Shown: in pieces, positions 61,002 through 64,000 of the stretch | How the letters are laid out: each line of letters opens with the position of its first letter | Numbering within the stretch: the first letter of the stretch is position 1 | NCBI RefSeq assembly: GCF_021283305.1 | Contig: NZ_JAJSOK010000015.1 | Coordinates: forward strand, 1 to 64,000 | Direction: 5' to 3' | Origin: Pseudonocardia kujensis | GTDB taxonomy: Bacteria > Actinomycetota > Actinomycetes > Mycobacteriales > Pseudonocardiaceae | DNA: 64,000 bases | Translations under genes and position numbers: made by a program | The notes under the pieces: model-generated | Databases searched by the model: none | Told to the model about the DNA's origin: nothing | The model's input: the letters and a program-made list of their open reading frames with translations, nothing else

Positions 61002-62078
61002 TCAGCCCCGCGCCGCCAGCGCGTCGTGCACGACGGCGCGGAGGTCGCCGCCCTTCTCGAGGGCACGGCGCTGGTGGGTGGCGCCGGGGCGGCGGGCGAC
61101 CAGGGACTGCCACAGCTCGGTGACGGTGTCGTGGTCGCCGGCCGTGCGCAGCGCCGGGCCGACGTGCTCGAGCAGCGCGCGCACGACCTCGGCCGCCGGC
61201 GCGGGGCGCCACGTGTGCGGGTGCAGCAGGTCCGCGTCCAGCCCCGACCGGCTCGCCCGCCACGCGGCCAGCCGCAGGATCTCGGTGCGCACCGGGTCGG
61301 CCGGCACGCCGTCGGCCCACTCCCGGGCCGCCGTCTCGACCAGGGCCCGGGTCAGGGCGGCGACGAGGACGGCGTCGGCGGGCTCGCGGCAGACGTCCGC
61401 GACCCGGACCTCGAGGGTCGGCTGGTGGTGCGAGACGCGGGCGTCGAAGTAGAGCATGCCCTGGTCGAGCAGGGTGTCGGTGCCGAGCAGGGCCTCGGTG
61501 AGCTCGCGGTAGGCGGCGGCCGAGCCGTACGGGCCGGTCGGGCCGGCGGAGGGCCAGCGCCCCCAGACCTGGGTGCGGAAGCCCGCGTAGCCGGTGTCCG
61601 TACCCGCCCAGAAGGGCGAGTTGACCGACAGCGCGAGCAGCACCGCGAGCCAGGGCCGGATCCGGTCGAGCGCGCCGACGGCCTCCTCGTCGGACCCCAC
61701 GGCGACGTGCACGTGGCAGGCGCAGGTCAGCTGTTCGCGCCCGATGCGCCCGAAGCGCTCCACCATCGCGCGGTAGCGGTCGTCCGGGGAGACGTGGGCG
61801 TCCGCGGGGACCGGCGGGGTGCCGAGCGGCACGGCCTCCACACCCGCGGCCCGCGCCGCCTCCGCCGCCTGCGCGCGGCGGGTGCGGATCTCGCCGAGCA
61901 GGTCCCCGAGGTCCCGGACCGCGTCGGTCGCCGTCTCCACCTGCTCGGCCTGCAGCTCGCCGGTGAGCTCGGCATCCCGCGCCCGGCGCAGCACGGTCGC
62001 GCCGACCGCGCGCGGCTCACCCGAGTCCGGGTCGACCAGCAGGAACTCCTCCTCGACGCCCAGCGTGCGCACTGCCAC
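61002..62078 (-). CDS. Carboxylate-amine ligase, GCS2/YbdK family
   Basis: The 358-residue protein has RTLGVEEEFLLVDPDSGEPR (core GVEEEFLLVD), the CACHVHVAVGSDEEAV metal/substrate region and LSVNSPFWAGTDTGYAGFR (core NSPFWAGTDTGY). The family makes gamma-glutamyl or related amide bonds; YbdK has weak glutamate-cysteine ligase activity. It converges on ku. GTG 62078 has no clear ribosome site. Confidence 0.85.
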   Translation of the reverse strand: MAVRTLGVEEEFLLVDPDSGEPRAVGATVLRRARDAELTGELQAEQVETATDAVRDLGDLLGEIRTRRAQAAEAARAAGVEAVPLGTPPVPADAHVSPDDRYRAMVERFGRIGREQLTCACHVHVAVGSDEEAVGALDRIRPWLAVLLALSVNSPFWAGTDTGYAGFRTQVWGRWPSAGPTGPYGSAAAYRELTEALLGTDTLLDQGMLYFDARVSHHQPTLEVRVADVCREPADAVLVAALTRALVETAAREWADGVPADPVRTEILRLAAWRASRSGLDADLLHPHTWRPAPAAEVVRALLEHVGPALRTAGDHDTVTELWQSLVARRPGATHQRRALEKGGDLRAVVHDALAARG

Positions 62079-62111
62079 GCGATCAGTATCGCGGGCGGGG
62101 TGCGGGAGGTG

Positions 62112-62567
62112 TCAGCCGCCGCGCCCGGCGCGGCGGAGGGAGCGGCACCAGAACCCGCCGGCGGCCCCGAGCGCCGCACCGACCATCGCGTACGCCGGGC
62201 GACCGGCCACGAGCCCGACGAGCAGCCCGATCGCGGACATCACGGCGAGCACGGCGATCGCGGCGATCTCGGGGCCGGGGGAAGGCGGTTCGGGCTCGTC
62301 GTCCTCCTCGGCCGACTCGCCCGTGCCCTCGACGCCCTCGACCCCCTCGACGCCCTCGACGCCCTCGTCGAGCGTCGGGGCGGGCGCGCCCGCCCCGAGC
62401 CCCGGGTCGGGGACCGGGGCCGCGGGCGCCGATCGGCCGGGGCTCGGTTCGACGGGCCCGGGGACCTCCCGCGGGTCCGCCGTGAGCTGCCGGGCGAGCC
62501 GGGGGTCCTCCCGTTCGAGGAACCTGCCGATCGCCGCGAGGGCCGCCCGTTCCTTGCTGCTGAGCAC
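62112..62567 (-). CDS. DUF3040 membrane protein with extended linker
   Basis: The 151-residue protein has the DUF3040 start LSSKERAALAAIGRFLERED, a Pro/Ala-rich linker with GVEGVEGVEGVEG (encoded by a 9-bp repeat) and two membrane helices (IAAIAVLAVMSAIGLLVGLV, AYAMVGAALGAAGGFW). GTG 62567 follows GAGAGGAG. Confidence 0.8.
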   Translation of the reverse strand: MLSSKERAALAAIGRFLEREDPRLARQLTADPREVPGPVEPSPGRSAPAAPVPDPGLGAGAPAPTLDEGVEGVEGVEGVEGTGESAEEDDEPEPPSPGPEIAAIAVLAVMSAIGLLVGLVAGRPAYAMVGAALGAAGGFWCRSLRRAGRGG

Positions 62568-62599
62568 CGTGTGCTCCTCTCGTCCGGGTTGCGGCCCGA

Positions 62600-62623
62600 C
62601 TACCCGGGAGGGAGGGGCCGAAC
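62600..62623 (-). promoter_or_regulatory. SigB/SigF-type promoter for the DUF3040 gene
   Basis: The minus strand reads GTTC (62623-62620), 14 nt, GGGTAG (62605-62600), 32 nt upstream of the GTG. Confidence 0.5.
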
Positions 62624-62750
62624 CGCTCCGGGCGCCATCGGTCGGACGGACACGCCGGGCAGGGTCGACGGGGCAGGGTCGACGGGGCAGGGGCACGGTG
62701 CAGCGTCGACCGGGCAGGGTCGTCGCCGGCAGGGCGGGTACCCGCCGGGC

Positions 62751-63758
62751 ATGACCTCCTTCGGCTACACCCTGATGACCGAGCAGCGCGGGCCGCGCGA
62801 GCTCGTCGCCGACGCCGTCGCCGCGGAGCGGGCCGGGTTCGACTTCGAGGTGATGAGCGACCACTACTTCCCGTGGCTCGACGAGATGGGCCACGCCCCG
62901 TACGCGTGGAGCGTCCTCGGCGCCGTCGCGACCGCGACCGAGCGGGTCGGCCTGATGACCTACGTGACCTGCCCGATCATGCGGTACCACCCGGCCGTCG
63001 TCGCGCAGAAGGCGGCGACGGTCGCGCTGCTGTCCGACGGCCGCTTCACGCTCGGGCTGGGGTCCGGCGAGAACCTGAACGAACACGTCGTGGGGCGGGG
63101 CTGGCCGACCGCCGACGTCCGCCAGGAGATGCTCGACGAGGCGGTCACGATCATCCGGGAGCTGCTCGGCGGCGGCTACGTGACCTTCGAGGGGAAGCAC
63201 TACCGGGTCGACTCGGCCAAGCTCTGGGACCGCCCGGAGGACGGCGTCCCGCTCGCGCTCGCGGTGTCCGGCGCCCAGTCGGTGAACCGGTACGGCCCCG
63301 TCGCCGACGCGATGGTCGCCGTCGAGCCGGAACCCGACCTGGTCGAGGGCTGGGACCAGGCCTCGGGCGCCGACCTGCCGAAGATCGGCCAGCAGCCGAT
63401 CAGCTGGGGCCCGGACACCGACGCCGCCGTGGAGCGCGCCCACTCCCTGTTCCGCTGGTTCGCCGGCGGCTGGAAGGTCAACGCCGAGCTGCCCGGCACC
63501 GCGGGCTTCGCCGCGGCCACCCAGTTCGTGCGCAAGGAGGACGTCGCCTCGGCGATCGCCTGCGGGCCGGACGTGGCGGCGCACGTCGAGGCGGTGCGCC
63601 CGTTCGTCGAGGCCGGGTTCACCCACGTCGCGCTGGTCGAGGTGGGCGGCGAGATGCAGCCCGACTTCCTCGGGTTCGCACGCACCGAGCTGCTGCCGGC
63701 GCTGCGCGAGGAGTACGGGGAGTCGAAGGACCCCGCTATCGCCGTGCGAGCGCGGTGA
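62751..63758 (+). CDS. LLM-class F420-dependent oxidoreductase
   Basis: The 335-residue luciferase-like TIM barrel has FGYTLMTEQRGPRELV, SDHYFPWLDEMGHAPYAW, LGLGSGENLNEHVVG and EPDLVEGW. It resembles the F420-dependent glucose-6-phosphate dehydrogenase-like group of actinobacteria. It is the intact paralogue of the broken gene at 52298-53252. ATG 62751 lies 9 nt after GGGTAC (62736-62741), so the message may be leaderless, though no -35 is clear. Confidence 0.87.
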   Translation: MTSFGYTLMTEQRGPRELVADAVAAERAGFDFEVMSDHYFPWLDEMGHAPYAWSVLGAVATATERVGLMTYVTCPIMRYHPAVVAQKAATVALLSDGRFTLGLGSGENLNEHVVGRGWPTADVRQEMLDEAVTIIRELLGGGYVTFEGKHYRVDSAKLWDRPEDGVPLALAVSGAQSVNRYGPVADAMVAVEPEPDLVEGWDQASGADLPKIGQQPISWGPDTDAAVERAHSLFRWFAGGWKVNAELPGTAGFAAATQFVRKEDVASAIACGPDVAAHVEAVRPFVEAGFTHVALVEVGGEMQPDFLGFARTELLPALREEYGESKDPAIAVRAR

Positions 63759-64000
63759 CGAGGTGCTCGCGGAGCTCCGGGACGGACTCGAACACGTCCC
63801 GGGCTCCCGCCTCCCGCAGCTCGTCGACGGAGAAGCCGCCGGTGCGGATCGCGTAGCCGGCGTACCCGGCCCGGCCGGCCGCCTCGAAGTCCCACACCGA
63901 GTCACCGACCACGAGGGCCTCGCGGCCCTCGACCTTCTCCACCGCCACGCCGATCAGGTCGGGCTGGGGCTTGGTCTGCTCGACGTCCTTGCTGGTGGTC
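63736..64000 (-). CDS. HAD-family hydrolase (partial)
   Basis: The C-terminal 87 residues of a HAD-superfamily phosphatase enter from the right edge. KPQPDLIGVAVEKVE and LVVGDSVWDFEAAGRAGY carry the conserved Lys and the GDS.WD motif III/IV. The N-terminal DxD nucleophile is outside the window. The 3' end overlaps the convergent LLM gene by 23 nt. Confidence 0.8.
   Translation of the reverse strand, partial: TTSKDVEQTKPQPDLIGVAVEKVEGREALVVGDSVWDFEAAGRAGYAGYAIRTGGFSVDELREAGARDVFESVPELREHLVTALARR

Overview
The window is about 74% GC, uses many GTG starts, and carries gene families typical of filamentous actinomycetes: actinobacterial-type gas vesicle genes, SigB/SigF-like sigma factors with GAF-SpoIIE phosphatases, F420-type LLM flavoenzymes, Ku and DUF3040. 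The most likely source is a member of the Pseudonocardiales (Pseudonocardia-like). That placement rests on gene content and composition only, not on a marker gene.

Layout. 1-803: end of an alanine-rich stress protein. 1008-6459: fdhA-fdhB-fdhC for a selenocysteine-containing formate dehydrogenase; the in-frame TGA at 1602 is followed by a clear SECIS hairpin. 6482-6753: a palindromic repeat array. 6772-16614: partner-switching regulators (STAS proteins, GAF-SpoIIE phosphatases, RsbW-like ATPases), a CtaG/DUF2243 membrane pair, a Rieske FAD oxidoreductase and Hsp20. 16681-18480: small proteins and a metallo-hydrolase. 18377-25769: four SigB/SigF-type sigma factors in 7.4 kb, with a STAS protein, a manganese catalase and a hemerythrin between them. 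25929-33941: two STAS-ATPase fusions, a CheR-PAS/CheB/CheB set, an ANTAR regulator and a DUF6328 protein. 34083-41837: CinA, a gutted spore photoproduct lyase, short-chain dehydrogenases, ChaB/Rho-N and a CrtI-like flavoprotein. 41890-43245: a second, larger palindromic array. 43259-53922: a broken pfkB, an MFS transporter, a STAS protein, a flavodoxin-like protein and alcohol dehydrogenase pair, RNase HI, a Na+/H+ antiporter, a secreted glutamic peptidase and a frameshifted LLM enzyme. 54305-59992: a gas vesicle operon. 60081-64000: Ku, a GCS2-type ligase, DUF3040, an intact LLM enzyme and a HAD fragment.

How the genes fit together. Most of the window reads as a general-stress and dormancy island. 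Phosphatases, STAS proteins and RsbW-like kinases would control SigB/SigF-type sigma factors. Matches to the SigB/SigF promoter pattern (GTTT or GTGT, 14-16 nt, GGGTAN) lie upstream of fdh, the catalase, the hemerythrin, the CtaG pair, cinA, the SDR genes, the gas vesicle operon and one sigma gene itself. Several of these boxes end 8-9 nt before the start codon, which predicts leaderless mRNAs. Gene decay is also visible: two internally deleted remnants (thioredoxin-reductase-like and spore-photoproduct-lyase-like) and three single-base frameshifts (CheR tail, pfkB, LLM).
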